Of a stretch of DNA of 64,000 nt, positions 9,836-18,767 are shown one piece after another. The translations under genes and the position numbers were made by a program. The stretch spans positions 92,326,086 to 92,390,085 of the forward strand of contig OZ038383.1 of NCBI GenBank assembly GCA_964036045.1. The letters run 5' to 3'. The stretch comes from Eutreptiella sp. 'Long Island Sound 2002'. Its lineage: Eukaryota; Euglenozoa; Euglenophyceae; Eutreptiales; Eutreptiaceae. The notes beneath the pieces are model-generated. The model was given only the letters and a program-made list of their open reading frames with translations, did no database searches and was not told where the DNA came from. How positions within the stretch are numbered: the first letter of the stretch is position 1; each line of letters begins with the position of its first letter.

Positions 9836-12043
9836 TCAGTCCCAATCCTGGGTATCCACACCGATGTGTTCCGCCTCATCTAGGGCTTCAAAGGAGGCAA
9901 CGCTGTCTGCATCACAATCAATATCCTGGTCACTATCACAAGAGTCGACAGCAATGGAATCAAGGGCGGGGGGGGGTACTGGGCGGGGGGGGTCCGGGGG
10001 GGGTACTGGGGGGCCTCTGGCTCGGGGCTTGGGGGGTGGCTTTGGGGGCAAGGCAATTCCACCAGGAGCAGCAGCAGCAGCAGCAGGCGGTGCACGGTTG
10101 GCAGCGCGAATAGAAGCATGTGCAGTACGCAACACCCCTTGCTCGGCAGCAGTGCGGGCAGGTGCATTTGTCTGTAAAAAATCCTCAACACCCTCGGGAA
10201 CCCTGGTACGCGCAACCAGATTTTGCATTGCATGCAACAGAACCACTTTTAAACGGTCTGTGGTGATTCGTGTCCTAGACATGGTACCGGGGAACGTCAA
10301 ATCCTCAACTGCATCCAGTCTTCTCACCTCAATTTTATAGTCCGGAACGGGAACACAAATGGGCAGGCTCTGTGTATGGGCTGTCAAGATGAATTGTTTA
10401 AGATTGGCAGAGAACATTGCCACGGATCTCTCAGTCAGCACACCACGCAAAACTTTCTCTCCGGGTTGGACAGGGGGAAGTGTCAGAAATAAACCAGACG
10501 ACTGTTGGACACTAGTACAGGCAGTGTTGCGGCGACAGTGGGCTGAGAACCGACTCAGAAGTGCCTCACCCAGCTCCTCAAAGTGGATACACCCTAGGGA
10601 GGCGGAATGCCGCTGACTCCAAAACAAAAGAGCAACAGCGGTGGTTTTCACATACTCCGTGGTTAACTGTTCCTCGGGCTTTAGGATGTTCAGCATGAGC
10701 AGTAGGGACATCTCAAGTGCCTGCTTAGCTCCAATACCGGAGCCTGCCCCCCGTCCCTCCCAGTTGCACTCACGAACCAAAGTCCCAATGCTGAAAGCAG
10801 CTGGACAGTATGTGTACAGCAAAGCCTTAAGGGCTAATAACATACGCAAACCCTTGCGCTGAATGGGTGTCAAGTCCCGCTGGCTATTGAGCAGGGAAGT
10901 GACGCGCTCATCTAGTCTGCCTCTATTGGACGATGTGGCTAGCATGAGTCCAAGCAACGTCTTCTCCATATGGATGACCTTGACCTTGCGAGGGAGGATA
11001 GACCCAACCTGAAGGCTGTTCCCCTGCTCCAAAAACTTAATGAACGGCAGGAACGCCCTGTAGATCAATTCAACGCAATACTTATAGCTATGCCATACTC
11101 CGTACACCAAAGGAAAACCCAACAGTAATTGTGGTACATTCCAGGGAACATAAGCAGCACCATAACACAGCTTAAGTAGGGCAAAGTGTATTTTCATGTC
11201 CACAAGCAGCGGAACACAGTGTCTGGTGCGGTGTTCCACACATGACAAATCAACCACGAGTTGCAAAAGCTCTTTGTGTGTGCCGGAGCGGAGCTCAGAC
11301 AGGAAAAAGGGTCTCCAGTTGAGGGAACGAACATCTTTTCTGGCAATATCCAAAGGAGCACGAACCCAAACTCTCTGAATACCTTGGTTGGCAACATCAA
11401 TACGATCAAACAATGCTCTATGTGAGCGAAAGATGTCATCAGCAACCTTTGGTACCCTGGCCTCAATTTCGGCCAGCTCCGGCAGACCCCGGTATGCAGG
11501 TAGGGCAGTAGTGTGCAAAACAGCAACAGCTGTACAATTTAGGGTTAAGTCGGGTGAATGGGGATCAGCTCCCGACCTGTAACGCCTCAGGTTATCAAAC
11601 CATATACAAACTTGCCTACGTTGCATGGTGTTCCACAAGTTGTGTGCTGCTAGTCCAGCACGATGGTGAATGGACTCCTGCTTAGTGTTACATTGACCAA
11701 GGACTCCTACCTTACGGCGTTGGCGGCAGGACATAATACCCCAGTTGTAACCAGACCCACAGTTAGAGTATGGGAGGGCCATACGGCGCAGCAGGCAGTA
11801 TAGGGCATGGAACTGTGACAAAAATGTCATGTACCATCGTGGGGGCTTCTTCTCAGTGGCGGCGGCCTTCAACTGTGTCAGGGAGTGCCGGCTCTTGCGA
11901 TTCTTCCGCAACAAGAGGCAGAATTGCAAAAGCTTTTGCAGAGTCCCACCACGTACTGCATTTCGCAACAGCCCTTTGGCTTTAGTAGCAAAAGCACCAG
12001 TAACTGCAGCATGTACAACATTGACAGTAATAGCAGAAGACAT
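9836..12043 (-). CDS. Gene A of element 5, large protein, candidate transposase
   Basis: An unbroken 735-codon frame from ATG at 12041-12043. Blocks that could carry acidic catalytic residues are VCIWFDNLRRYR and CVPLLVDMKIHFALLKLCYG, followed by YGVWHSYKYCVELIYRAFLP. This layout resembles large DDE-type transposases, but I cannot assign a family. The C-terminus has a Pro-rich segment (PPKPPPKPRARGPP) and an acidic tail. It is the only ORF in element 5 long enough to be its transposase, which is an inference from context. A worn palindrome copy lies within the coding sequence near 11459. Confidence 0.7.
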   Translation of the reverse strand: MSSAITVNVVHAAVTGAFATKAKGLLRNAVRGGTLQKLLQFCLLLRKNRKSRHSLTQLKAAATEKKPPRWYMTFLSQFHALYCLLRRMALPYSNCGSGYNWGIMSCRQRRKVGVLGQCNTKQESIHHRAGLAAHNLWNTMQRRQVCIWFDNLRRYRSGADPHSPDLTLNCTAVAVLHTTALPAYRGLPELAEIEARVPKVADDIFRSHRALFDRIDVANQGIQRVWVRAPLDIARKDVRSLNWRPFFLSELRSGTHKELLQLVVDLSCVEHRTRHCVPLLVDMKIHFALLKLCYGAAYVPWNVPQLLLGFPLVYGVWHSYKYCVELIYRAFLPFIKFLEQGNSLQVGSILPRKVKVIHMEKTLLGLMLATSSNRGRLDERVTSLLNSQRDLTPIQRKGLRMLLALKALLYTYCPAAFSIGTLVRECNWEGRGAGSGIGAKQALEMSLLLMLNILKPEEQLTTEYVKTTAVALLFWSQRHSASLGCIHFEELGEALLSRFSAHCRRNTACTSVQQSSGLFLTLPPVQPGEKVLRGVLTERSVAMFSANLKQFILTAHTQSLPICVPVPDYKIEVRRLDAVEDLTFPGTMSRTRITTDRLKVVLLHAMQNLVARTRVPEGVEDFLQTNAPARTAAEQGVLRTAHASIRAANRAPPAAAAAAPGGIALPPKPPPKPRARGPPVPPPDPPRPVPPPALDSIAVDSCDSDQDIDCDADSVASFEALDEAEHIGVDTQDWD

Positions 12044-12114
12044 TAATGCTGAGACAAGAAAACAGTTATGTAGGAGTGTATGGTGTAATACTCATGAACA
12101 ACGACAATTGCAAG

Positions 12115-12415
12115 CTGGCCGAAATTTCGGCCAGGTGTGTTCAAAGGGGAAATAATTGCTTACATGTTGAAAAATAGGAAAAGCTGGCCGAAATTTCGGC
12201 CAACCCACCCAAAAACCAGAGTATAAGTGCTTGAATAGTGAACAGACCAAAAAGCTGGCCGAAATTTCGGCCAGCCCTAAGAAAAATGAAAATAATCATG
12301 CCTATTCACCAAGACACCAAAAAGCTGGCCGAAATTTCGGCCAGAAGGGTCAAAAACTGCATATACACATAGTTGTTTGCAATGTTACCCAAAACCTGGC
12401 CGAAATTTCGGCCAG
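12115..12415. repeat. Five CTGGCCGAAATTTCGGCCAG palindromes at about 70-bp intervals
   Basis: Starts at 12115, 12184, 12255, 12325 and 12396, that is intervals of 69, 71, 70 and 71 bp, directly upstream of gene A. The second copy ends CCAA instead of CCAG. The intervening sequence is not conserved, so the spacing itself appears to be maintained. Confidence 0.93.
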
Positions 12416-12620
12416 CTTCAGAAAAACGTCAAATACAACACACTAGAAGACGGGGATACACAAGGCTAACACATCAACACGTATTTCAACGGGTGTCACA
12501 CAGCTCTGCCAACAACTTTGGTCACATACGTCAAATAACATACTCAAAGTAGAAATGTAGAATATTGTCAAATCGCGCGTATACGGGGTCCTAGAGGGTG
12601 GGCAACTTGTGACGCCTAAG

Positions 12621-13090
12621 TCCATCGGAGTAGGTTAATTGCCTCCTTGTCGGCCACATCCACCTCACCATCTTTTAAAATAATCATGAGGCCTTGGGCA
12701 TGGGGTCGCAAAAGTACATCGTCACCAAGCAATGCTGATGCTACCGATTGCATCCACAAACGTCTTTGCCGTTGCCCTCTTTCCCCGCAATCCTATTGTA
12801 AAAAAAACAGGGTGGGCCATAACATGTGAAACAAAATAGGGTGCTGGCGTTGACGTTTGTGGATGCAGAGCACATACTGCATAGGGGGTCAAATGCCGGC
12901 GTTTGATTCCCTCACAAAAATCTTGAATGCTCTCCAAACAAAGCCCCTTCTCCTTCTGATGGGCATTTGCAAACATATTGCTTACAATAATTGCTGTGGA
13001 GAGATGTGCCAGGCATATGTGGGCCAGTTGCCCGGTGAAACCGTGCGCACAGGCGCATGCAACAGGCGCACAGCATGTACGATTCAGCAC
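12621..13090 (-). pseudogene. DDE transposase of element 1, N-terminal part
   Basis: The frame upstream of the element 5 insertion reads GDDVLLRPHAQGLMIILKDG, then DKEAINLLRW, and joins the 4733..6089 part. An A8 run at 12800-12807 shifts the frame; beyond it the ORF continues upstream as KGLCLESIQDFCEGIKRR. The pattern LLGDD then EAINLLRWMRRHHLSIRALK matches LLGDPDVV then EHEALSMLRMACSMHLSQRAL of the element 2 transposase, so the assignment is firm. A likely start is in MFANAHQKEKG. Confidence 0.72.
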
Positions 13091-13098
13091 AAATCTTT

Positions 13099-13186
13099 CG
13101 CCGTATACTTCGAGTATACGGCCGTATACTTCCAGGTATACGGCCGTATACTCGGAGGTATACGGCCGTATACTGGTAGTATACGG
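13099..13186. repeat. GTATACGGCCGTATAC array upstream of the element 1 transposase
   Basis: Three full palindromes and flanking half sites about 22 bp apart, directly upstream of the transposase N-terminus and just downstream of the stop of the Tet/JBP-like frame. Confidence 0.92.
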
Positions 13187-13192
13187 TGCTCA

Positions 13193-13807
13193 CTAGTGGC
13201 CCGAAGGACGAAAGCCATACGCCAATAACTCATCAACAGACTCATCGGGGAGGTAATCTGTGTTGCACCCATTGTAGAAAACAATGGCATAGCGCTCCCC
13301 CCTCCATGGGGCAGGCCCGTGGTGGGCTTTGGAGTTGAAAACCACACCCGGCCAGCCCTTGTAGGCCTTCGCATCCACAACACCACCTCCATGTACATCC
13401 AACCGCATCGGGGTCCCTTGCATGGGACTATGGAGCACTCCACCTGTTTCAACACAGACCTCCCCACCACTATGCGCCCCGACAACGCAGATGGCGGAAA
13501 GCGGAGAAGGATCCCTCATATGGCAATGGCCCGGCATTCTTTGTGAAGTATCGCATTGTACCACTTGAATGGTGGTCCAATGGAACCACCTTGGAAAATT
13601 CGCATGCGCATGTGCATTTGAAAGGCAAATAAGCTCCCTTTGCCTTTCATTGCCGCTGCACAAGCGCGCACGGCGCCAATCCTTCCCCTGCCTGCGTGTC
13701 CCTGTAGCCCCAAACTGCACATTGTGCAGTTGTACACCCAAGATGTGCACCTTGCGGTACACCAACTCTCGGCATAAAGCTGCAAGGGCGGGGTTGGATG
13801 GGGGTAG
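13193..13807 (-). CDS. Tet/JBP-like oxygenase domain of element 1, likely made by stop readthrough
   Basis: In the same frame as the coiled-coil exon after its TGA (13808-13810), starting CTA CCC. Core motifs: GHCHMRDPSPLSAICVVGAH, GGEVCVETGG, and FNSKAHHGPAPWRGERYAIV. The last resembles the HxxxPxxGxRxSxVxY end of Tet/JBP oxygenases, which oxidise 5-methylcytosine or thymine in DNA. The usual HxD appears here as H-M-R-D, one residue longer. No in-frame ATG occurs before the core (the first is just before GHCHMRD), so an independent start is unlikely. It ends LLAYGFRPSGH. The family call is by motif only. Confidence 0.68.
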   Translation of the reverse strand, partial: LPPSNPALAALCRELVYRKVHILGVQLHNVQFGATGTRRQGKDWRRARLCSGNERQRELICLSNAHAHANFPRWFHWTTIQVVQCDTSQRMPGHCHMRDPSPLSAICVVGAHSGGEVCVETGGVLHSPMQGTPMRLDVHGGGVVDAKAYKGWPGVVFNSKAHHGPAPWRGERYAIVFYNGCNTDYLPDESVDELLAYGFRPSGH

Positions 13808-14931
13808 TCATTGCGGCTTTGGGGGGAGGCCACGTGCTGGGGAGGCGGCCTGACTGCCCTGACTCCCACTGCCCTGACTCCCAGACCCTTGGGGTGGGGG
13901 TGCACTCCGTGTGACACTATGGGCCACAATGGACCTCGCCCACTCCTCGTTGGCCTTGGCCGCTTGGAGTTGCGTCTCCAATTCCTTGGTCTTGAGGTGC
14001 CAGTCATGGGCACTTGTGGTGGCATCGGCCAACCTGGTCTCCAGGTCCGCAATCCTCTTGTCCTTGGCGTCACCCTCAGCATGGGCAACCTTCAGCTCCT
14101 CCTTGAGGGAGGCATTGGCCTCCCTCAAGGAGGTCAGGGAAGTCCGGCTGAACTCCCCGATCTCTCGGGAGATGTTCAGCCGGGACTTCCCCAAGCCCGC
14201 CGCAACACCGCTGACAATGCCCGCGGTGCTGGGCACATCGAGGTCCCCCAGGGCCTCGCATGTGCCACGGCGGGCAGCTGGTTCAATCCCCCCCACCCCC
14301 CCAAACCCCTCAAGCCCCCCCGAGACAACAGCAACAGCAGCAGCAGCAGACCCGGAAGGCTTGGGGGCCTTCCGGGTGGGGGTGGGTGCAGGGGTGGCCC
14401 TTGGCTCAGCGGGCTCATCATGAGCCCGCTTCAGCCCCCTCCCCCCAAGCTGTTTCCCCGCCCTCGAGGCCAACTCGGCCTGGAGGGCGAGGGAGTGCTC
14501 CCCGGGGACAGGCTCCCCCCCAAAACTTTGGAGCACCATAATGGAGTCCGAAATGCTCCATTTACCCCCCGTGGTGCTCAAAAAAACCCGCACCTTCCCG
14601 GAGCTCTTGCTCCACACCGCAGCCCCCCAAATGGCCTCCACAACCCCCCCCCCTTTGCGCCATTCGCCACAACCCTAATGGGCAGGCGAATGTCGTACAG
14701 TGCACCACTGGCACGGACATTTAAACGGGAATAGTATCCCGTGTCCTTGCCACTGGTGCACGCCAGGTCGGAGGGCGCACTGGCAACATCCCCCCGACCC
14801 ACAGGAATGGGGTCCACGTACTCCCGACCGGAGATCACTTGTCCTGCGGCAGCCTTTGGCGCCACCAACTCCGACACCTTGGGCTCGGCCACCTCGTAAT
14901 CGGTGATGCTCCGCAGTGGCCAGGGATCATA
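13808..14931 (-). CDS. Coiled-coil protein exon of element 1
   Basis: The exon begins after a CAG acceptor at 14932 (YDPWPLRSITDYEV), in frame with the oxygenase exon upstream. The N-terminal about 150 residues look beta-rich (GYYSRLNVRASGALYDIRLP, VRVFLSTTGGKWSISDSI), broken by a frameshift at the C-run near 14645. An Ala/Gly/Pro linker follows, then a coiled coil (SLREANASLKEELKVAHAEG) and a Ser/Gln/Gly tail ending GLPPKPQ before TGA. The coiled coil suggests a dimer, which would suit binding a palindrome, but no DNA-binding motif is visible. The same plan occurs in elements 2 and 3. Confidence 0.72.
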
Positions 14932-15484
14932 CTGGACCCGAATGGGAAGAAGGGGTGGAATTCTAACAAAGAACTAGGCAAAATAGATTGAAATTGGCAA
15001 CAAATACTATGAGTATACGGCCGTATACCTCCGAGTATACGGCCGTATACCTCGGAGTATACGGCCGTATACTCAAAATGGGTGGGCAGGTATACGGCCG
15101 TATACTCGCGGTATACGGCCGTATACTTGGGGTATACGGCCGTATACCGTGGGTATACGGCCGTATACACAAGGTATACGGCCGTATTCCAAGACTATGG
15201 CACTGCTTGGGTGAGAGGTATGCATGCTACACTTGCAAACGAAACGTTCCTGGTTCAAACCCCACTGCCCTCAAACATGCAAAAACATGTGTAGGCCATT
15301 GAAGAATCCTGGGAAGAAGTTGAAGAGGTTGATGATCAATTCAATTCAAGAACTGCAACCATATAGGGAGGCGCTGAAGACAGGCCAAACAAAAAAACCC
15401 ACCATTGACCCTACCTTTTGAGATAAACGGGACTTAATGAATAACAACAACACAGTTCAACCCATGCCCGGATCCCACAAATAC
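14932..15484 (-). other. Intron of element 1 joining oxygenase and coiled-coil exons
   Basis: Donor CAG|GTATTTG and acceptor GGTCCAG|T preceded by a pyrimidine-rich stretch. Both exons are in phase 0 and remain in frame when joined. It encloses the eight-copy palindrome array at 15013..15189. Elements 2 and 3 have an intron at the same place. Confidence 0.8.
15013..15189. repeat. Eight GTATACGGCCGTATAC palindromes inside the element 1 intron
   Basis: Starts at 15013, 15035, 15057, 15090, 15111, 15132, 15153 and 15174. Except for the 33-bp gap after the third, spacing is 21 or 22 bp, two turns of B-DNA, with unconserved 5-6 bp spacers. The last copy has one mismatch (GTATTC). Confidence 0.95.
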
Positions 15485-17422
15485 CTGATTGCAGATGCAC
15501 CACAGCTCTTGCTTCTCCTCTTCCTCCTCCTCCACGTCCTCATCTTCTTCTCCGGCCTTCTCCTTGCCCTTCCTTGACTTCGGCTTGGGCTTCGGCTTCG
15601 ACTTCTTCTTCCTCGAAACCGTCTTGAATGGCCACCACTTCACCCAGCCATAGCTCTCCGCCAGTGCAACATCCATGAGGTGGTGCTTGTGCCCAAGTGC
15701 AAACCAATGCAAAACCCCGCCAATTGTGGTATCGGTGGAAGCCAAAGCAACACCACCAATCAAACCCCGCGAAACCACCAATGAACCGGGGGGACAAGCA
15801 AGGAAAGTGCCATCCGAGCCCACAGAAGGCAAGGGGTTAGCATGCATTTTCCGCAATGGGCACTCCTCATATGAAGGGTGACCCTCAACCCCAACTCGAA
15901 GGGGGCTAGGGGACAAATGTTCATGAATTGCAAAAAAAGTAGCCCCATCAACGGGCATGTAGAACTGAAGTGGGGCCGGACAACGACCCCATGCAACACC
16001 AATGTGTTGCGTCATTGTCTCACCCTGATTCCAAGCGCCCTCCTCACAGGCACCACACTGCCCCTCCAGGGCGTGGGTGGCACACAATGGCACGTTACCA
16101 CATGTAACACAAAAAACTGTGGTAGCATCACTCACATCCAACAACAACTCACAACCAACTGCACCACAAGTGGCACGAGGGCCTTGAGACCCTTCGGGGG
16201 ATGCAGCCGCTTTGCCGGCCCAAGGGGGAACAACAACAGGGCAAGTGTTGTTGTAGTCGAACCTGGAGGTACCAACCGAAATGAAACCAAAAACACGGGG
16301 CCGATGGGGGTTTGTGGTAGGGCAAATACCTCCGCGATGCACAGTCAGTGCATTGCCCAACCACACATCCCCAATGTCCAATGGGGCCATTGGGGCCACC
16401 ACCCAAGGGTCCGGAAGTCCCGTGTGGGATGCAACCACAAAATCCCCAGCACAACCATCATCGGGTGTGGGGGAGAACATCGGAAACAAGCAAATAACAT
16501 GGTGTTGGTCCGGGCCGGCAACATAGCCGAGGTTAATGTCACGGTGCCAACACTGTTTTTTTTCCACATCCACTGTACCGGCCTTCACCACAATAAAGGT
16601 GGTAACATTCACGACCGGACACTTCCAACCCAAATGAGTCTCCAAGTGGGGTATGAGGACCTCCCTTGCGAAACTGTAGAATTGCACCCCCCTCCGGTGG
16701 AGTCATTGTGCGGCGGGTGTCACTGTCCCCTGCACGAGTCTCGGCGAGCCAATCCTCATTAAAAATATTGAGCCCCGCATCTGCCCTAAGTTCCCCATAC
16801 TCATCCTGAAGCTTGTCCATCCAACTCACAGAAATGAAGCCAGATTGGAAAGCATGGCCCCATTGCTGGAAATCCTTGAGGTCGTCGACATGACGATGAT
16901 CGACGACGTCAACGGGGATGGAGACACGATGGTGTTCAACACCAAAAAGGGGGGTGGTGGTGAGGGGGAAGAAAAGGGAGGGGTGCATCCGAGTACCCTT
17001 GTACCAGGTGGGGAGGGTGTGGCCCTCCAAATCGGCACGCCAGGACCATGGCGATTGGGAGTGGAGGGAGTAGAGGGGGGCGGTGTCCTCCCAATGCCCC
17101 CGCTGCACTTGCTGGGCCTTGCACTCCCATTTGCGCCAGCTAGCGGCCAAGTCCCCCGAGACATGAATCCCCGGAGAGCCATCCTGCATCTCCCATTCCC
17201 TCAAATACAAACTCATCCCCCTATTGGGCCCCCCACAGCTTTTTTTAACATGCTCCACGACAGCGCGGGCATCCGAATCATGGAGTTGCAACACAATAGC
17301 TTGCAGATTAGGGTTGTTGTCAAACAACGACAACAAAGGGTCAGTGAGGCTGTGGGGTTGGGCAACGCCGGGGTGCGTTAGCTTTACCAGGGCCACAGGG
17401 GTGTCCAAGGTGGACCAAGCAC
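15485..17422 (-). pseudogene. 2OG-Fe(II) oxygenase of element 1, main part
   Basis: The order matches the element 0 and 2 enzymes: DNNPNLQAIVLQLHDSDARA near the start, IFNEDWLAETRAG, the HxD as QCWHRDINLGY, the distal His in LTVHRGGICPTT, then a zinc motif CVTCGNVPLCATHALEGQCGAC and a final WCIC at the splice donor. A Lys/Glu-rich stretch (KPKPKPKSRKGKEKAG) precedes the end. A frameshift at the T-run near 16553-16561 separates two ORFs. The N-terminal about 45 codons lie beyond the inserted fragment, at 18091..18228. Substrate unknown. Confidence 0.82.
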
Positions 17423-18090
17423 TGTAACTACGAAGCCAAGAGACATTCGCCAACTTGCTTCGGAATGCAGCCCAATCATGGCGGGTGTCTATTATGTTGT
17501 TACACTGGCTACCTAGGGATTTTTTCCTCCTTTTTGGTGTAAATGGAAACTTCTTACCCTGAAAAAACCCGGGTTTCATGCCCCTCTCGTGCTGAAAACA
17601 CTCCTGCACGGTACACAAGTCCCAAAGTTGGCTTCCCGGGCCTGGGCTCGCGCAAATTCACAAGTTGGCGCGCCAACTTGCGACTTGGCGCGCGCCAAAT
17701 GTCCCCCCACCGATCAAACCATCGACTTGCATACCATTGTTGTCACTGGAAATTCCGTCCCTCACCTGCCCTTGCACACTTGGCACGAAGAAAGCATTGT
17801 TCCATCTTTTTTTGATTAATGTGCAAAAGACTGCGAATGTGCAAGAAGCTGTCAAATCAATCATATAAATCATATATAGAGGTCACATGCCTTGTTCAGC
17901 CTGGACGAAGACCCCCTTATTCTCTATGTACCCCCTTTGCTTCGTCCACGACGACTCCCAAACCGAAAAATTTTTATTATATAACCCCCAGTCCAGGTTA
18001 TCTGAGCGGATCACTTCCCCCCACCCCTTCCGCGTGCGATCCCCCTTGCCCCCCTTCACCCGCACTCTGGCCCCCCGCAGTCTGGACACC
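17423..18090. mobile_element. Clade II (TTGGCGCGCGCCAA) element fragment inside the element 1 oxygenase
   Basis: Starts with TGTAACTACGAAGCCAAG, the terminus of element 4-type elements, and is nearly identical to 19394..20140 and to the complement of 51710..52381. It includes a palindrome at 17664-17700 and the 3' end of a clade II transposase (minus strand, ending QAEQGM). No second terminus is visible; it stops in a GCAGTCTG microhomology near 18090, so it is a truncated copy. Confidence 0.8.
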
Positions 18091-18228
18091 GCAGTCTGTA
18101 CAATTCTCAATAGAAGGCCAAGACACGGTGCGTGTGCTGTCGGGGCTGTAAACACCTCTGTGCACTGTGCGGAGAGCTACGGCATCGGCCCACTTCTTCA
18201 ACAAGGCATGAGTGCCCGCATCAGTCAT
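18091..18228 (-). pseudogene. N-terminus of the element 1 oxygenase
   Basis: ATG at 18226-18228 gives MTDAGTHALLKKWADAVALR, which matches in position and style the starts of the element 0 and 2 enzymes (MEALGAAGVCIGDWVEQHRR; MALAATHAWCEHHQKLLGVR). It is cut from the rest of the gene by the 17423..18090 fragment. Confidence 0.7.
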
Positions 18229-18456
18229 GGAGGCAGAAAAAGAGGGCCTAGGAGAGCAAGAAGCAACATAATATGGATTGGAATGGACACATATGGAGAC
18301 ATACATTGCAATCTTGAGTGAAGTATGAGCCTAGATTGGTTTCAAGTGGTGTGCAATTGTTGGGCAAAGGCAAAGCATGCAACAAGATGGGCACAAAAGG
18401 CACAACAATGGAATTTTTCAAGTTGAAACAACCACATGGTGCAAACAAATACCCCC

Positions 18457-18553
18457 AGTATACGGCCGTGTACTCCAAGTATACGGCCGTATACTCCAGA
18501 GTATACGGCCGTATACTGAGGTATTGGAGCCTTGAGTATACGGCCGTATACCC
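18457..18553. repeat. GTATACGGCCGTATAC array, right end of element 1
   Basis: Four palindromes (one with a G/A change) upstream of the oxygenase start and inside the right subterminal region. The stretch 18229..18456 holds no gene. Confidence 0.92.
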
Positions 18554-18767
18554 CAAGAGCCCAAAATGGGGTAGTTTCAAACACAACATTGACCATCACA
18601 ATTGGCAAACTAGAGGTATTCCCCAACCCACCTATTAATATGCATGCATTGTGCATTAAACATTCGTACCCAACTGTACATGCCACATACCCCTTGCTCC
18701 CAAAACCCCCTTTTTTACCCGTATACTCCCAGGTATTCCTGGTATGCCAGGTTATGCTCACCATATA

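Larger units (their letters stand above)
6090..12620. mobile_element. Element 5: CTGGCCGAAATTTCGGCCAG-family element
   Basis: The inverted repeats read CTTAGGCGTCACAAGTTGCC at 6090 with the complement ending at 12620, and the 5-bp duplication TCCAT is at 6085-6089 and 12621-12625. It inserted into the element 1 transposase and is younger than it. Two minus-strand genes (6878..9465, spliced, and 9836..12043) carry no homology I recognise with certainty. At least 13 copies of a 20-bp palindrome occupy intergenic DNA and introns. The 5-bp duplication and different termini separate it from elements 0 to 4. Confidence 0.88.
4086..18765. mobile_element. Element 1: GTATACGGCCGTATAC-family transposon with oxygenase, coiled coil, Tet/JBP-like and transposase genes
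   Basis: The terminal inverted repeats read TATGGTGAGCATAACCTGGC at 4086 and its complement ending at 18765, with duplication TA at 4084-4085 and 18766-18767. Genes on the minus strand, from right to left: oxygenase (18228 to 15485), coiled coil (14931 to 13808), Tet/JBP-like domain (13807 to 13193), DDE transposase (13090 to 4733). Element 5 has broken the transposase and a clade II fragment has broken the oxygenase. The 552-bp element at 50563..51114 consists of its two ends joined, which supports these borders. Confidence 0.88.

Noticed and set aside
15013-15189. CRISPR-like array
   Set aside because: The repeats are 16-bp palindromes with 5-6 bp spacers, far too short for CRISPR, and the window is eukaryotic with introns and TATA boxes.
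14963-15300. ORFs on both strands made of IRPYT / YTAVY / GRILR repeats
   Set aside because: They are translations of the GTATACGGCCGTATAC array, which is open in all frames; there is no gene signal.
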